Notes: a model not told the origin generated them from the letters alone. DNA of 38,686 nt from Lachnospiraceae bacterium (GCA_003507655.1 DNUZ01000005.1:1-38686); one strand, 5' to 3'; positions 1 to 8,316 are shown, counted from the stretch's first letter. Program-made: numbers and translations.

Positions 1-2
1 AC

Positions 3-1676
3 AGGGTAAAACCCCAGACGGGTTTACATGTCTCTATCATTGGGATGGGTTTCTATAAAATGCTCCAAAAACAAAGAGTGCCGCTCTTGTTAAGGAGCAC
101 TCTATCGGCAGTGGCAATTTTGGTATTTGCTGTTTTATCAGGAGCAGGAGTTTCTACAAAACGAGCGGTACTCATGTTTCTGTTGCTTCTTTTTGGAGGT
201 GTTATTGGACGGAGTTATGATTCGCTGACCGGATTGGCGTTAGCAGCCATTTTTTTATTATGGGAAAATCCGTTTGTCTATGCCTATACAGGATTTATCC
301 TTTCATTCTTAGCAGTCTTAGGTGTCGATGCGTCTGTCATTCTGTTGAAAAGCATGGACATTCAAAAGGGGATCAGAGAGCAGATATGTGTCAGCGGATG
401 CATTCAGGCATTTACGATCCCGGTCATTGCGTATTGCTATTTTGAACTTCCAATATATGTCATTTTTATCAATTTACTGATACTTCCGACCACAGGAGCG
501 GTACTGTTTCTGGGTATTCTCGGAGGAATATCAGGATTGCTGCATCCGGTGCTTGGTTTTTTGCCATTACAGGGTGCAAAAGGGATGTTACTGTTGTATC
601 AGTCTCTATGTCAGCTTTTTTTGAAGTTGCCGGGAGCTGTCTGGACGACAGGAAAACAAAGGCTGCAAAGATTGATTTTTTACTATGTGGTTTTGGCTGC
701 CATATTAACATGGCTCTGGTATGGAAAGAAACCTCAAAGAAAATTAAAAACAGAATTAAATAACATATTAGAAAATCATAGATTAAAAAGGATTGCCTTA
801 ACGTTGTTCTATTTAGGACTACTTACATTTTCCATGCAAAAAGAAGGAAAAAGATTTCAAATTCAGGTATTAGATGTGGGGCAGGGAGATGGCATTTATA
901 TAGAATCGGATGCCGGTACGGAAATTTTTGTGGATGGCGGAAGTGTGGATGTTTCGGAAGTCGGAAAATATCGGATACAGCCTTTTTTAAAATCCCGTGG
1001 CGTAAAAGAGGTAGATTACTGGTTTGTCAGTCATTGCGATGCGGACCATTGCAATGGACTCATGGAATTATTAGAGGCAGATGTTCCCATAAAACATCTC
1101 GTGTTTTCTAAATATGTTTTAAGGGATGAAGCACAGGAAGAGTTGGTGGCTCTTGCAAAGAGAAAGGGATGTCAGGTGCTTTATGTGGAGGAGGGAGAAT
1201 GTTTTCGAGATGCTTCAGTCCGCATCCAAGCCATTTATCCTTCGGAAAAATCCGTGGAAGGGGAGCGCAATGCAGACAGTCTGGTATTGCTTTTAGAACA
1301 TGGAAACTTTCACGGACTTCTGACCGGAGATATTGGAAGTGAGCAGGAGAAAAAGTTAATAGAAACATATGGAGAAGTATGTGACAGTAGGAATATCGAC
1401 TGGTATAAGGCAGCACATCATGGATCTAAGACATCGAATTCGAAAGAGTTATTGGATGCTTTGCAGCCGAAAATTGCAACGATTTCCTGTGGACAGGATA
1501 ATTCCTACGGTCATCCCGGAAAAGAAGCGGTAGAACATATGCAGGACGTCGGTGCAGAAATCTTTCAGACGACGGAGTGCGGACAGATTAGTATAACGCA
1601 GGAGGATGGGAAGGTCTGCGTGCGGAGGCTGCTAAAAGAAAAGGGGGTTTTAGGAGAAACTGATGAAAAGAAATAG
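3..1676 (+). CDS. comEC: ComEC/Rec2 DNA-uptake channel, 5' end missing
   Basis: This is the C-terminal part of the inner-membrane channel that passes single-stranded DNA into the cell during transformation. The frame is open to the left edge. The residues just before the first ATG (position 45) read GLHVSIIGMGFYK, the conserved core of the competence domain, so the ATG at 45 is internal and the true start lies upstream. About 200 residues of hydrophobic helices follow. A metallo-beta-lactamase-like domain then runs from about nt 850 to 1620, with LDVGQGD, a metal-site block SHCDADHCNG (nt about 1027-1056) and HHGSKTS (about 1415). About 560 residues are present, against roughly 700-800 for the full family. 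The next gene overlaps its last 14 nt. Clostridia often carry comEC without proven natural competence, so activity is not shown. Confidence 0.95.
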   Translation, partial: RVKPQTGLHVSIIGMGFYKMLQKQRVPLLLRSTLSAVAILVFAVLSGAGVSTKRAVLMFLLLLFGGVIGRSYDSLTGLALAAIFLLWENPFVYAYTGFILSFLAVLGVDASVILLKSMDIQKGIREQICVSGCIQAFTIPVIAYCYFELPIYVIFINLLILPTTGAVLFLGILGGISGLLHPVLGFLPLQGAKGMLLLYQSLCQLFLKLPGAVWTTGKQRLQRLIFYYVVLAAILTWLWYGKKPQRKLKTELNNILENHRLKRIALTLFYLGLLTFSMQKEGKRFQIQVLDVGQGDGIYIESDAGTEIFVDGGSVDVSEVGKYRIQPFLKSRGVKEVDYWFVSHCDADHCNGLMELLEADVPIKHLVFSKYVLRDEAQEELVALAKRKGCQVLYVEEGECFRDASVRIQAIYPSEKSVEGERNADSLVLLLEHGNFHGLLTGDIGSEQEKKLIETYGEVCDSRNIDWYKAAHHGSKTSNSKELLDALQPKIATISCGQDNSYGHPGKEAVEHMQDVGAEIFQTTECGQISITQEDGKVCVRRLLKEKGVLGETDEKK

Positions 1677-2187
1677 TGAAGTAGTGCAGGATGATGAAGG
1701 AAAACGCATTGTAGTAATCCATAATATACAATTCAAAGGGCGGCAGAATATCGACTGGGATAGTGTAGAGAATTATATCAGACGGTATATAGGACAATTT
1801 GTAGAGATTATGGACACAGGGGATATCGTATATTTGGGGAAGGATTTAGCAGACGAATATTCGGGTTCAAAATATACAGAAAAATTGAAGGGGGGTTTTG
1901 CAAAAGCGAAAGCAAATGCAGCCCAAGGATTGCCAGAAATGATTAGAATTGCTACTAATTTAAGAAAGCAGAAGAATCTGGCAAAAAAGCATTGCTTTGA
2001 CGCACGATATGGATGGTACCGATGTGACACAAGATTTGCATTGCCGGTATATGCAGAGGAAGGGAGAGTAGGCAGATACAATGTATATCGGGCAGAGCTG
2101 ATTATTCGTCATGCGGCTGACCATAAGCTGTATTTGTACGACGTTATAAACATAAAAAAAGAAACGAGTACCCCGCTTGAGCAATAG
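1663..2187 (+). CDS. Standalone LPD3/BECR-nuclease-like small protein
   Basis: A 174-aa soluble protein. Its start lies inside the comEC 3' end, and AGGAGA just upstream inside comEC serves as ribosome site, so the two are probably translationally coupled. The middle and C-terminal parts carry the run DEYSGSKYTEKL, then KAKANAAQGLPEMI, then DARYGWYRCDTRFALPV, and end LYLYDVINIKKETSTPLE. From memory this matches the large polyvalent protein-associated domain 3 / phage Barnase-EndoU-ColicinE5-RelE-like nuclease group. That group is usually a small module inside very large phage or conjugative-element proteins. Here it stands alone with a roughly 60-residue N-terminal extension. Nuclease activity is not demonstrated, and the conserved His, Arg and Tyr residues are only suggestive. 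Alternative: a domesticated domain with a structural role. The family call is moderately sure; the function is unknown. Confidence 0.6.
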   Translation: MKRNSEVVQDDEGKRIVVIHNIQFKGRQNIDWDSVENYIRRYIGQFVEIMDTGDIVYLGKDLADEYSGSKYTEKLKGGFAKAKANAAQGLPEMIRIATNLRKQKNLAKKHCFDARYGWYRCDTRFALPVYAEEGRVGRYNVYRAELIIRHAADHKLYLYDVINIKKETSTPLEQ

Positions 2188-2278
2188 GCTGTACGGTTAA
2201 AAACTCATTTCTTCTTATCATAGAATATAGGAAAGTGCGGGAATTGTCAAGAAGCATTATTATTTTCCAAAGGCTGGC

Positions 2279-2308
2279 TTGAAGCACCCTCCTCCTTTGT
2301 GTTAGAAT
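2279..2308 (+). promoter_or_regulatory. holA promoter placed for a leaderless transcript
   Basis: TTGAAG (2279-2284), an 18-nt spacer, then TAGAAT (2303-2308) preceded by TG (extended -10, TGTTAGAAT). The usual start point falls on base 2315, the A of the holA ATG. No Shine-Dalgarno sequence is present; the purine/pyrimidine run here, CCTCCTCC, has the opposite polarity. Confidence 0.6.
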
Positions 2309-2314
2309 ACCCAT

Positions 2315-3292
2315 ATGAAAAGCATTGATGAGGATATAAAGACAGGACAATTTCAAAACGTTTATCTGCTCTATGGGGAAGAGGCTTATCTGAAACGCCA
2401 GTACAAGGAGAAGCTGTTAAAAGCCATGGTAACGCAGGGTGATACCATGAATTTTTCGGCATATGAGGGAAAAGACATTGCACAGGGCGAACTGATCGAC
2501 TTAGCAGAGACACTGCCGTTTTTTGCAGAGCGCAGGGTTATTTTAGTGGAGGACAGTGGCTTTTTTAAAAATTCCGCCGAAGAACTTGCAGCCTATATCC
2601 CGGAAGTGGCGGAAAGCACCTGTTTTATTTTTGTGGAATCCGAAGTAGACAAGCGAAATAAGCTCTATAAACAGGTCAAAAAATCAGGCAGGATCGTCTG
2701 CTTTGAAAGACAGAATGATGAGATACTGATGCGCTGGGTCGGTGGCAGACTGAAAAAAGAAGGAAAAGCAATGACCAGGGCGGCATATCAGCGTTTCATT
2801 ACCAAAACCGGAAATGACATGGAAAATATAGACCGGGAGTTAGAAAAATTGATCTGTTACTGCATGGATCGTGATACGATTGAAGAGGAACAGGTAGAAG
2901 CCATCTGCGTAGAGCAGACGGAAAACAAAATATTTGAGATGATCAATGCCATTTCAGAAAAAAGACAGAAGCAGGCATTAGACCTTTATTATGACCTGCT
3001 GACCTTAAAAGAACCACCGATGAGAATTCTGTTTTTGATCCTGCGACAGTTCCAGAAGCTGATGCTGATCAAAGAATTGAGCGGGCAGGGAGCAGACAGC
3101 CGTACCATTGCATCAAAGGCGGGAATGCCGGAATTTGCAGTCAGAAAAAACCAGAGGATGGTAGGCAATTTTACGATGCGGCAGATACGGGAAGCCATAG
3201 AAGACGGCGTGGAATTTGAAGAGAGTGTGAAGTCCGGAAGAATGAATGACAGGATTGCAGTGGAACTTTTGATCGTCAAATGCAGTCAATAA
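2315..3292 (+). CDS. holA: DNA polymerase III delta subunit (clamp-loader wrench)
   Basis: 325 aa, the normal family length. Delta opens the beta sliding clamp as part of the clamp-loader complex. The N-terminus MKSIDEDIKTGQFQNVYLLYGEE is the standard opening of Firmicute HolA, which fixes the start at 2315 even though no ribosome site precedes it. The AAA+-like fold follows (LVEDSGFF, CFIFVESEVDKRNKLYK), then helical and collar domains (PPMRILFLILRQFQKLMLIKEL; AVRKNQRMVGNFTMRQIREAI). The gene follows comEC and the LPD3-like gene, as holA commonly follows comEC in Clostridia. It has its own promoter 7-36 nt upstream and may be read from a leaderless mRNA. The 3' end is followed by an AT-rich gap and the opp promoter, with no obvious terminator of its own. 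Confidence 0.93.
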   Translation: MKSIDEDIKTGQFQNVYLLYGEEAYLKRQYKEKLLKAMVTQGDTMNFSAYEGKDIAQGELIDLAETLPFFAERRVILVEDSGFFKNSAEELAAYIPEVAESTCFIFVESEVDKRNKLYKQVKKSGRIVCFERQNDEILMRWVGGRLKKEGKAMTRAAYQRFITKTGNDMENIDRELEKLICYCMDRDTIEEEQVEAICVEQTENKIFEMINAISEKRQKQALDLYYDLLTLKEPPMRILFLILRQFQKLMLIKELSGQGADSRTIASKAGMPEFAVRKNQRMVGNFTMRQIREAIEDGVEFEESVKSGRMNDRIAVELLIVKCSQ

Positions 3293-3321
3293 AAACCTAT
3301 AAAACCGATGGGAAATAGAAG

Positions 3322-3363
3322 TTTTTTACAAAAAATGTAAAAAAATACTGGTAATTGTAAAAA
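3322..3363 (+). promoter_or_regulatory. Repeated TGTAAAAA half-sites upstream of the opp promoter
   Basis: TTTTTTACA (3322-3330) and TGTAAAAAA (3336-3344) form a perfect 9-bp inverted repeat around five A residues. A third half-site, TGTAAAAA, lies at 3356-3363, just upstream of the extended -10 element. The layout resembles an operator for a dimeric regulator, but AT-rich sequence makes chance matches likely. Confidence 0.3.
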
Positions 3364-3368
3364 GTATG

Positions 3369-3377
3369 TGATATAAT
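3369..3377 (+). promoter_or_regulatory. opp operon promoter (extended -10)
   Basis: TGATATAAT gives a perfect extended -10: TG at 3369-3370 and TATAAT at 3372-3377. No good -35 hexamer is visible 17 nt upstream (TGGTAA at best), which fits an extended -10 promoter that may need an activator. The predicted start is near 3384, leaving a leader of about 68 nt before oppA. Confidence 0.65.
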
Positions 3378-3385
3378 GTATAAAA

Positions 3386-3426
3386 ATGCAAGGGAGCATG
3401 AAATGATGCCACCCTTGTATTTTTTT
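3386..3426 (+). terminator. Terminator-like hairpin at the start of the opp leader
   Basis: ATGCAAGGG (3386-3394) pairs with CCCTTGTAT (3412-3420), with one G-U pair. An inner GCAT/ATGC stem lies at 3396-3399 and 3406-3409, and seven T residues follow (3420-3426). It sits between the predicted start site (about 3384) and oppA, so it could attenuate the operon or protect the 5' end of the mRNA. No leader peptide or alternative antiterminator pairing was recognised. Confidence 0.6.
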
Positions 3427-3451
3427 ATAAAAATATTAAGGAGGAAAGAAA

Positions 3452-5125
3452 ATGAAAAGAGCAAAAGCATTTGTCGCTGTTCTTGCAGCAACAACAATGG
3501 TGCTGGGTCTTGTTGGATGTGGCAGTTCTTCTGATAAAGCAGATACTTCAAAATCAGAAAGCAAATCAGAATCTTCTTCATCTTCAGACCTGAATGTAAT
3601 GCTTGAAACCCCTGTAGAATCACTGGATCCACAGCAGGCAACCGATGGTACTTCTTTCGAGGTAATTGCTGATTATACAGATGGTCTCATGCAGATGGAC
3701 AAAGATGGAAAGGCAGTATGGGCAATCGCAGAGAGCTGTGATGTGTCAGAGGATGGACTTACATATACCTTCCATTTACGCGATGCAAAATGGAGTAATG
3801 GAGATGCTGTAACAGCAGCAGACTTCGTATTCGGATGGCAGAGAGCAGTAGATCCTGATGTTGCTTCTGAATATTCATACATGTTAAGTGATATCGGCCA
3901 GGTAAAAAATGCAGCCGAAATTATCGCCGGTGAAAAGGATAAGAGCGAATTAGGAGTCAAAGCAGTAGATGATAAGACACTTGAGGTAAGTTTAAATGTA
4001 CCTGTAAGTTATTTTGAGTCACTGATGTACTTCCCGACATTCTATCCTGTAAATGAAAAATTCTTTGAGTCTTGTGGTGATACTTTTGCAACAAGCCCGG
4101 AGACAACACTTTCTAATGGTGCTTTCGTGTTAGACTCTTATGAGCCGGCAGCAACAGCATTCCATTTAACAAAGAATGAAGATTACTGGGATACAGACCG
4201 TGTTTCCCTTTCAGGATTAAACTATCAGGTAATCCAGGATTCACAGCAGGCATTAATGAGCTACCAGAGCGGTGACTTAGATACAACTCTTGTAAACGGT
4301 GAGCAGGTGGATCAGGTAAAAGATGATCCTGAATTCCAGAGCATCGGTGCAGGTTACTTATGGTATGTAACATCTAACATCAAAGATGTAAAAGAGCTTG
4401 CAAATTTAAATGTTCGTAAAGCTATGACTATGGCAATCGACCGTGAAGCAGTTACAAAAGACGTATTAAAAGATGGTTCCACACCAACTTATACAGCAGT
4501 ACCACCACAGTTCGCAACAGGTCCTGATGGTTCCGACTACTCCAAAGACCAGGAGAAATACAGCGATGTATGTAAATATGATGCAAAAACTGCAGCAGAT
4601 TACTGGGCAAAAGGTTTAGAGGAATTAGGCGTGAAAGAGGTTGAGTTAGACATGGTAGTAGATGCAGATGATGCACCACAGAAAGTTGCTCAGGTATTAA
4701 AAGAGCAGTGGGAAAAAGCACTTCCTGGTCTTACCGTAAACCTTGTGGTAGAGCCTAAGAAACAGAGAGTAGAAGACTTACAGAATGGTAACTTCGAGCT
4801 TGGTCTTACACGTTGGGGACCGGACTACGCAGATCCTATGACATACTTAGGAATGTGGGTTACAGACAACTCCAACAACTATGGTATGTGGAGCAATGCT
4901 GACTATGATGCGATCATCACAGAATGTACAACCGGTGATCTTTGCACAGATGCAGAAGGACGTTGGGCAAAACTCTATGAAGCAGAGAAGATTGCAATGG
5001 ATGATGTTGTCATCATGCCATTATATACACAGTGTAATGCAGAGATGGTATCCTCTAAGGTAGAGGGAATCGAATTCCATCCGGTAGCACTGAACCGTGT
5101 TTATAAAGACACTGTAAAGAAATAA
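3452..5125 (+). CDS. oppA: Oligopeptide ABC transporter substrate-binding lipoprotein
   Basis: 557 aa. The protein captures peptides outside the membrane and passes them to the OppBCDF importer. A lipoprotein signal peptide ends in the lipobox LVGC (residues 20-23), followed by a Ser/Lys-rich linker to about residue 45. The SBP_bac_5 fold follows: LETPVESLDPQQATDGTSFEV, YTFHLRDAKWSNGDAVTAADFVFGW, LRKAMTMAIDRE-type hinge (NVRKAMTMAIDREA) and LTRWGPDYADPMTYLGMW near the C-terminus. The start ATG is set by AAGGAGG at 3439-3445. It is the first gene of the opp operon, next to a terminator-like leader hairpin and followed by an intercistronic hairpin, an arrangement that commonly gives the binding protein higher expression than the membrane subunits. 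The exact peptide preference cannot be read from sequence. Confidence 0.95.
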   Translation: MKRAKAFVAVLAATTMVLGLVGCGSSSDKADTSKSESKSESSSSSDLNVMLETPVESLDPQQATDGTSFEVIADYTDGLMQMDKDGKAVWAIAESCDVSEDGLTYTFHLRDAKWSNGDAVTAADFVFGWQRAVDPDVASEYSYMLSDIGQVKNAAEIIAGEKDKSELGVKAVDDKTLEVSLNVPVSYFESLMYFPTFYPVNEKFFESCGDTFATSPETTLSNGAFVLDSYEPAATAFHLTKNEDYWDTDRVSLSGLNYQVIQDSQQALMSYQSGDLDTTLVNGEQVDQVKDDPEFQSIGAGYLWYVTSNIKDVKELANLNVRKAMTMAIDREAVTKDVLKDGSTPTYTAVPPQFATGPDGSDYSKDQEKYSDVCKYDAKTAADYWAKGLEELGVKEVELDMVVDADDAPQKVAQVLKEQWEKALPGLTVNLVVEPKKQRVEDLQNGNFELGLTRWGPDYADPMTYLGMWVTDNSNNYGMWSNADYDAIITECTTGDLCTDAEGRWAKLYEAEKIAMDDVVIMPLYTQCNAEMVSSKVEGIEFHPVALNRVYKDTVKK

Positions 5126-5156
5126 AAAAATGAGACATCCATACCGGGGTGTTATG

Positions 5157-5186
5157 AGCTGCACTGAGGTCAGACTTGGTGCAGCT
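5157..5186 (+). other. Intercistronic hairpin between oppA and oppB
   Basis: AGCTGCAC (5157-5164) and GTGCAGCT (5179-5186) form a perfect 8-bp stem with a 14-nt loop. There is no T-run after it, so it is not a simple terminator. It lies 31 nt after the oppA stop and 28 nt before the oppB GTG. A role in stabilising the oppA mRNA or in RNA processing is inferred from position. Confidence 0.6.
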
Positions 5187-5214
5187 ATTTCCTATCAATA
5201 TGGAGGATGAAAAC

Positions 5215-6150
5215 GTGAAAAAATATACTCTGAAGAGAGTCATTACAGCACTCTTTACGCTTTTGGCGATCCTGCTGGTGTTGTTCGTACTGATGCAGTT
5301 GATGCCGGGTTCTCCGTTTAACGATGAAAAGTTAAATGACAGCCAGAGGGCGGCACTTTATGCAAAATATGGATTAGATCAACCGGTGGTCGTTCAGTTT
5401 TTCCGATATGTCGGAAATATGCTGAGGGGAGATTTTGGAGTTAGCTATAATATTTCTAAAAATACACCAATCTCGCAGTTGATTCAGACAAGGCTTCCTA
5501 TCTCCATTCTTATCGGAGGATTTGCAGTATTGATTGGTGCAGTTTTAGGATTACTGTTAGGATTACTTGCAGCCTTAAAGCACAATACAATCTGGGATTC
5601 TATCGCAACGATCATTTCGGTTATCGGAGTATCCGTGCCGTCCTATGTGTTTGCGCTGGCACTCAGCTATTCTTTAGGATTTAAATTAAAATGGTTCCCA
5701 ATGCTGTTTAACATACAGGATGTGATGGGATCGAGCGTCCTGCCAAGTATTTCGCTGTCCATGTTTACCATGGCATCGATCGCACGTTTTACGCGAAGTG
5801 AGATGTTAGAAGTATTAGGCAGTGATTATATGCTTTTAGCAGAGAGTAAAGGTATTTCAGGAGCTTCCCTGATCTTTCGGCATGCATTGCGAAATGCACT
5901 GATCCCGATCATTACGGTATTAGCTCCGCTGATCGTAGATCTGATGACCGGTTCTTTGGTAGTAGAGAAAATCTTTGCCATTCCGGGAGTCGGAAGTCTT
6001 TTAGTTACTGCGATCCAGTCAAACGATTATAATGTTGTCATATCATTGAGCTTTGTATATTCTGCAATGTACATTATCATTATGCTGGTAGTGGATATTC
6101 TCTATGGAATCATTGATCCGCGAATCAGACTTGCGAAGGATGGTGATTAA
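5215..6150 (+). CDS. oppB: Oligopeptide ABC transporter permease OppB
   Basis: 311 aa with six predicted membrane segments, forming half of the peptide channel. A GTG start at 5215 is chosen because GGAGG lies 8 nt upstream (5202-5206). This gives the typical N-terminus MKKYTLKRVITALFTLLAIL; a longer frame beginning at a TTG (5176) has no ribosome site. Family hallmarks are GSPFNDEKLNDSQRAALYAKYGLDQP, the ExxxLGSDYMLLAESKGIS-type EAA loop (SEMLEVLGSDYMLLAESKG) that contacts the ATPases, and the following LRNALIPIITVLAPLI. It lies between oppA and oppC, and its stop is one base before the oppC ATG. Confidence 0.94.
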   Translation: MKKYTLKRVITALFTLLAILLVLFVLMQLMPGSPFNDEKLNDSQRAALYAKYGLDQPVVVQFFRYVGNMLRGDFGVSYNISKNTPISQLIQTRLPISILIGGFAVLIGAVLGLLLGLLAALKHNTIWDSIATIISVIGVSVPSYVFALALSYSLGFKLKWFPMLFNIQDVMGSSVLPSISLSMFTMASIARFTRSEMLEVLGSDYMLLAESKGISGASLIFRHALRNALIPIITVLAPLIVDLMTGSLVVEKIFAIPGVGSLLVTAIQSNDYNVVISLSFVYSAMYIIIMLVVDILYGIIDPRIRLAKDGD

Positions 6151-6151
6151 G

Positions 6152-7216
6152 ATGAGAGAAAAAGAAACCTGTATGGAAACCGTGACGGCGGCATATGTGC
6201 CGACTGATGAGGATTTCCGTTTAAAAAGCAATGCCGGAGAGATTGGCATTGATACGAACTTTGCTTCACAGAATTTCTGGAAAGATGTATTGATCCGTTT
6301 TTTCAGGAAAAAAAGTGCAGTCATCGGACTGATCTTTATCGTGCTGATCACCGTAATGGTCATTATCGGACCGGGAATGACACCGTATACTTACTCAGAG
6401 CAGAACCTGAGCCAGAAGAATTTAGCACCGCGTGTCGCTTCTTTGGAAAAACTGGGTATTTTTGATGGAAGTGAAAGTATCAGTACCACCAGCGGAAGCA
6501 AAAAGATGAACTACTATGTAGAAAAAGGACTTGATAACGTCTATTACTGGTTCGGAAGTGATAACTTCGGACGTGATATCTGGACCCGTACCTGGTCAGG
6601 AGCAAAAGTATCTCTGATCATTGCTGTGGCAGCTGCTTTGATCGATATGATCATCGGTATGAGCTATGGTCTGATCTCAGGATATTTTGGTGGAAAAGTC
6701 GATATGGTGATGCAGAGAATTTTGGAAATTGCCAACGGTATTCCGCGACTGGTAATTGTAACGTTATTGCTGTTAGTATTAAAACCGGGTATGCTGACGA
6801 TCATTTTTGCACTGATGCTGACGGAGTGGGTCGGCATGAGCAGGATTGCAAGGGCAGAGATGTTAAAGCTGAAAGAGCAGGAGTTTGTTTTAGCATCAAG
6901 AACACTTGGTGCGGGAAGTTTCTTTATTATATTCAAAGAAATCCTGCCAAACATTATCGGACCGATCATTACACAGGTAATGTTCTCTATACCGACTGCT
7001 ATTTTTACAGAGGCATTCTTAAGTTTCGTAGGACTTGGAATTCCGGTACCGCAATGTTCCTTAGGTTCATTGATCTCAGAGGGATTCAACAGCTTTACAA
7101 CGCATTCTTACCAGATCATCCCGCCGATCATCGTTATGGCACTCTTAATGTTGAGCTTTAACCTTGTGGCAGATGGATTAAGAGAAGCGTTAGACCCGAA
7201 AATGAAGGAAATGTGA
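6152..7216 (+). CDS. oppC: Oligopeptide ABC transporter permease OppC
   Basis: 354 aa, the partner of OppB. The ATG at 6152 is preferred over upstream in-frame ATGs inside oppB because the GGTGAT at 6142-6147 is a good match to the 16S anti-SD tail. A cytosolic N-terminus of about 50 residues is followed by a first membrane helix (VIGLIFIVLITVMVIIG). An extracytoplasmic loop with YYWFGSDNFGRDIWTRTWSGAKVSLIIA, the classic OppC/DppC signature, comes next. The EAA loop is ARAEMLKLKEQEFVLASRTLGA, and the C-terminus reads LVADGLREALDPK. It ends four bases into the preceding context of oppD and is cotranscribed with it. Confidence 0.94.
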   Translation: MREKETCMETVTAAYVPTDEDFRLKSNAGEIGIDTNFASQNFWKDVLIRFFRKKSAVIGLIFIVLITVMVIIGPGMTPYTYSEQNLSQKNLAPRVASLEKLGIFDGSESISTTSGSKKMNYYVEKGLDNVYYWFGSDNFGRDIWTRTWSGAKVSLIIAVAAALIDMIIGMSYGLISGYFGGKVDMVMQRILEIANGIPRLVIVTLLLLVLKPGMLTIIFALMLTEWVGMSRIARAEMLKLKEQEFVLASRTLGAGSFFIIFKEILPNIIGPIITQVMFSIPTAIFTEAFLSFVGLGIPVPQCSLGSLISEGFNSFTTHSYQIIPPIIVMALLMLSFNLVADGLREALDPKMKEM

Positions 7217-7227
7217 GGTACGAGAAC

Positions 7228-8316
7228 ATGTCTGAAAACAAAGAAAAGATTCTTGCGATATCCGATCTTGATATTACCTTCAAGACCACCGCAGGACCGG
7301 TACATGCTATCCGGGGAATTAATATTGACCTTTATAAAGGGGAAACCGTTGCTATCGTAGGAGAGTCCGGTTCCGGAAAATCCGTCACCATGAAAGCTGC
7401 AATGGGAATTCTTGCCTCCAACGCAGAGGTAAACGGAGGAAAGATCGAATTCAGTTATCATCATGCGGATGGTACACCGGAGACCGTAGATATTTTACAA
7501 AAAGATAAAAAATGGATCCGAAGACATATCAATGGGAAACGGATCGCCATGGTATTTCAGGACCCGATGACAAGTTTAGACCCTACCATGACCATTGGAA
7601 AACAGATTATGGAGGGAATGATCTGGCATTTTAAAACACCAAAGAAAGAAGCCTGGGACAGAGCAGTACATCTTCTTGAAGAGGTAGGAATTACGGATGC
7701 AGAAAAACGAATGAAAAATTATCCGCATCAGCTTTCCGGCGGTATGAGACAGAGAGTAGTTATTGCGATCGCACTTGCCTGCAATCCGGATCTGCTGATC
7801 TGTGATGAGCCGACAACGGCATTAGACGTTACGATTCAGGCAAAGATCATCGAGCTGATCCGCAAGGTACAAAGAGAAAGAGGAATCTCTGTTATCTATA
7901 TCACACATGATTTGGGCGTGGTTGCAAAAGTAGCTGATTATGTAAATGTCATGTATGCAGGAAAAATCGTGGAAAAAGGAAAAATTAATGAAATTTTCTA
8001 CGATCCGCGTCATCCATATACCTGGGGCTTATTGTCTGCAATGCCGGATTTAGATACCGATGATGACAGACTCTATACGATCCCTGGTTCACCGCCAAAT
8101 CTTCTTCGCGAAAAACCGGGCGATGCTTTTGCACCGCGTAACCAGTATGCGTTAGAGATTGATGATAAGTTAGAGCCGCCAATGTTCCGGATCACGGATA
8201 CACATTATGCGGCAACCTGGCTGTTAGACCCAAGAGCACCGAAGGTAGAGATGCCGGAGGAATTAAGGGTAAGGATCGAAAGAATGAAGAAGGAGGCGGA
8301 AGAATATGAAGATTGA
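7228..8316 (+). CDS. oppD: Oligopeptide ABC transporter ATPase OppD
   Basis: 362 aa, one of the two ATPases that drive peptide import. The start ATG at 7228 is set by GAGGT (7215-7219) eight nt upstream; an earlier GTG (7213) in the same frame overlaps the oppC stop and lacks a site. Walker A is GESGSGKS (residues 45-52). The Q-loop is VFQDPMTSLDP, the signature motif LSGGMRQRVVIA, Walker B LLICDEPTTALD, and the H-loop YITHDLGVV. The C-terminal oligopeptide-transporter tail (FAPRNQYALEIDDKLEPPMF, DTHYAATWLLDPRAPK) lacks the cysteines found in some OppD/DppD proteins, which is usual in Gram-positive forms. It overlaps oppF by 11 nt. Confidence 0.95.
   Translation: MSENKEKILAISDLDITFKTTAGPVHAIRGINIDLYKGETVAIVGESGSGKSVTMKAAMGILASNAEVNGGKIEFSYHHADGTPETVDILQKDKKWIRRHINGKRIAMVFQDPMTSLDPTMTIGKQIMEGMIWHFKTPKKEAWDRAVHLLEEVGITDAEKRMKNYPHQLSGGMRQRVVIAIALACNPDLLICDEPTTALDVTIQAKIIELIRKVQRERGISVIYITHDLGVVAKVADYVNVMYAGKIVEKGKINEIFYDPRHPYTWGLLSAMPDLDTDDDRLYTIPGSPPNLLREKPGDAFAPRNQYALEIDDKLEPPMFRITDTHYAATWLLDPRAPKVEMPEELRVRIERMKKEAEEYED

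Noticed and set aside
45..47. ATG at 45 as the comEC start
   Set aside because: The frame is open upstream and the preceding codons encode the conserved GLHVSIIG core, so the ATG is internal.
8100..8250. Missing C-terminal cysteines in OppD as a sign of damage
   Set aside because: The APRNxYA form without cysteines is usual in Gram-positive OppD.
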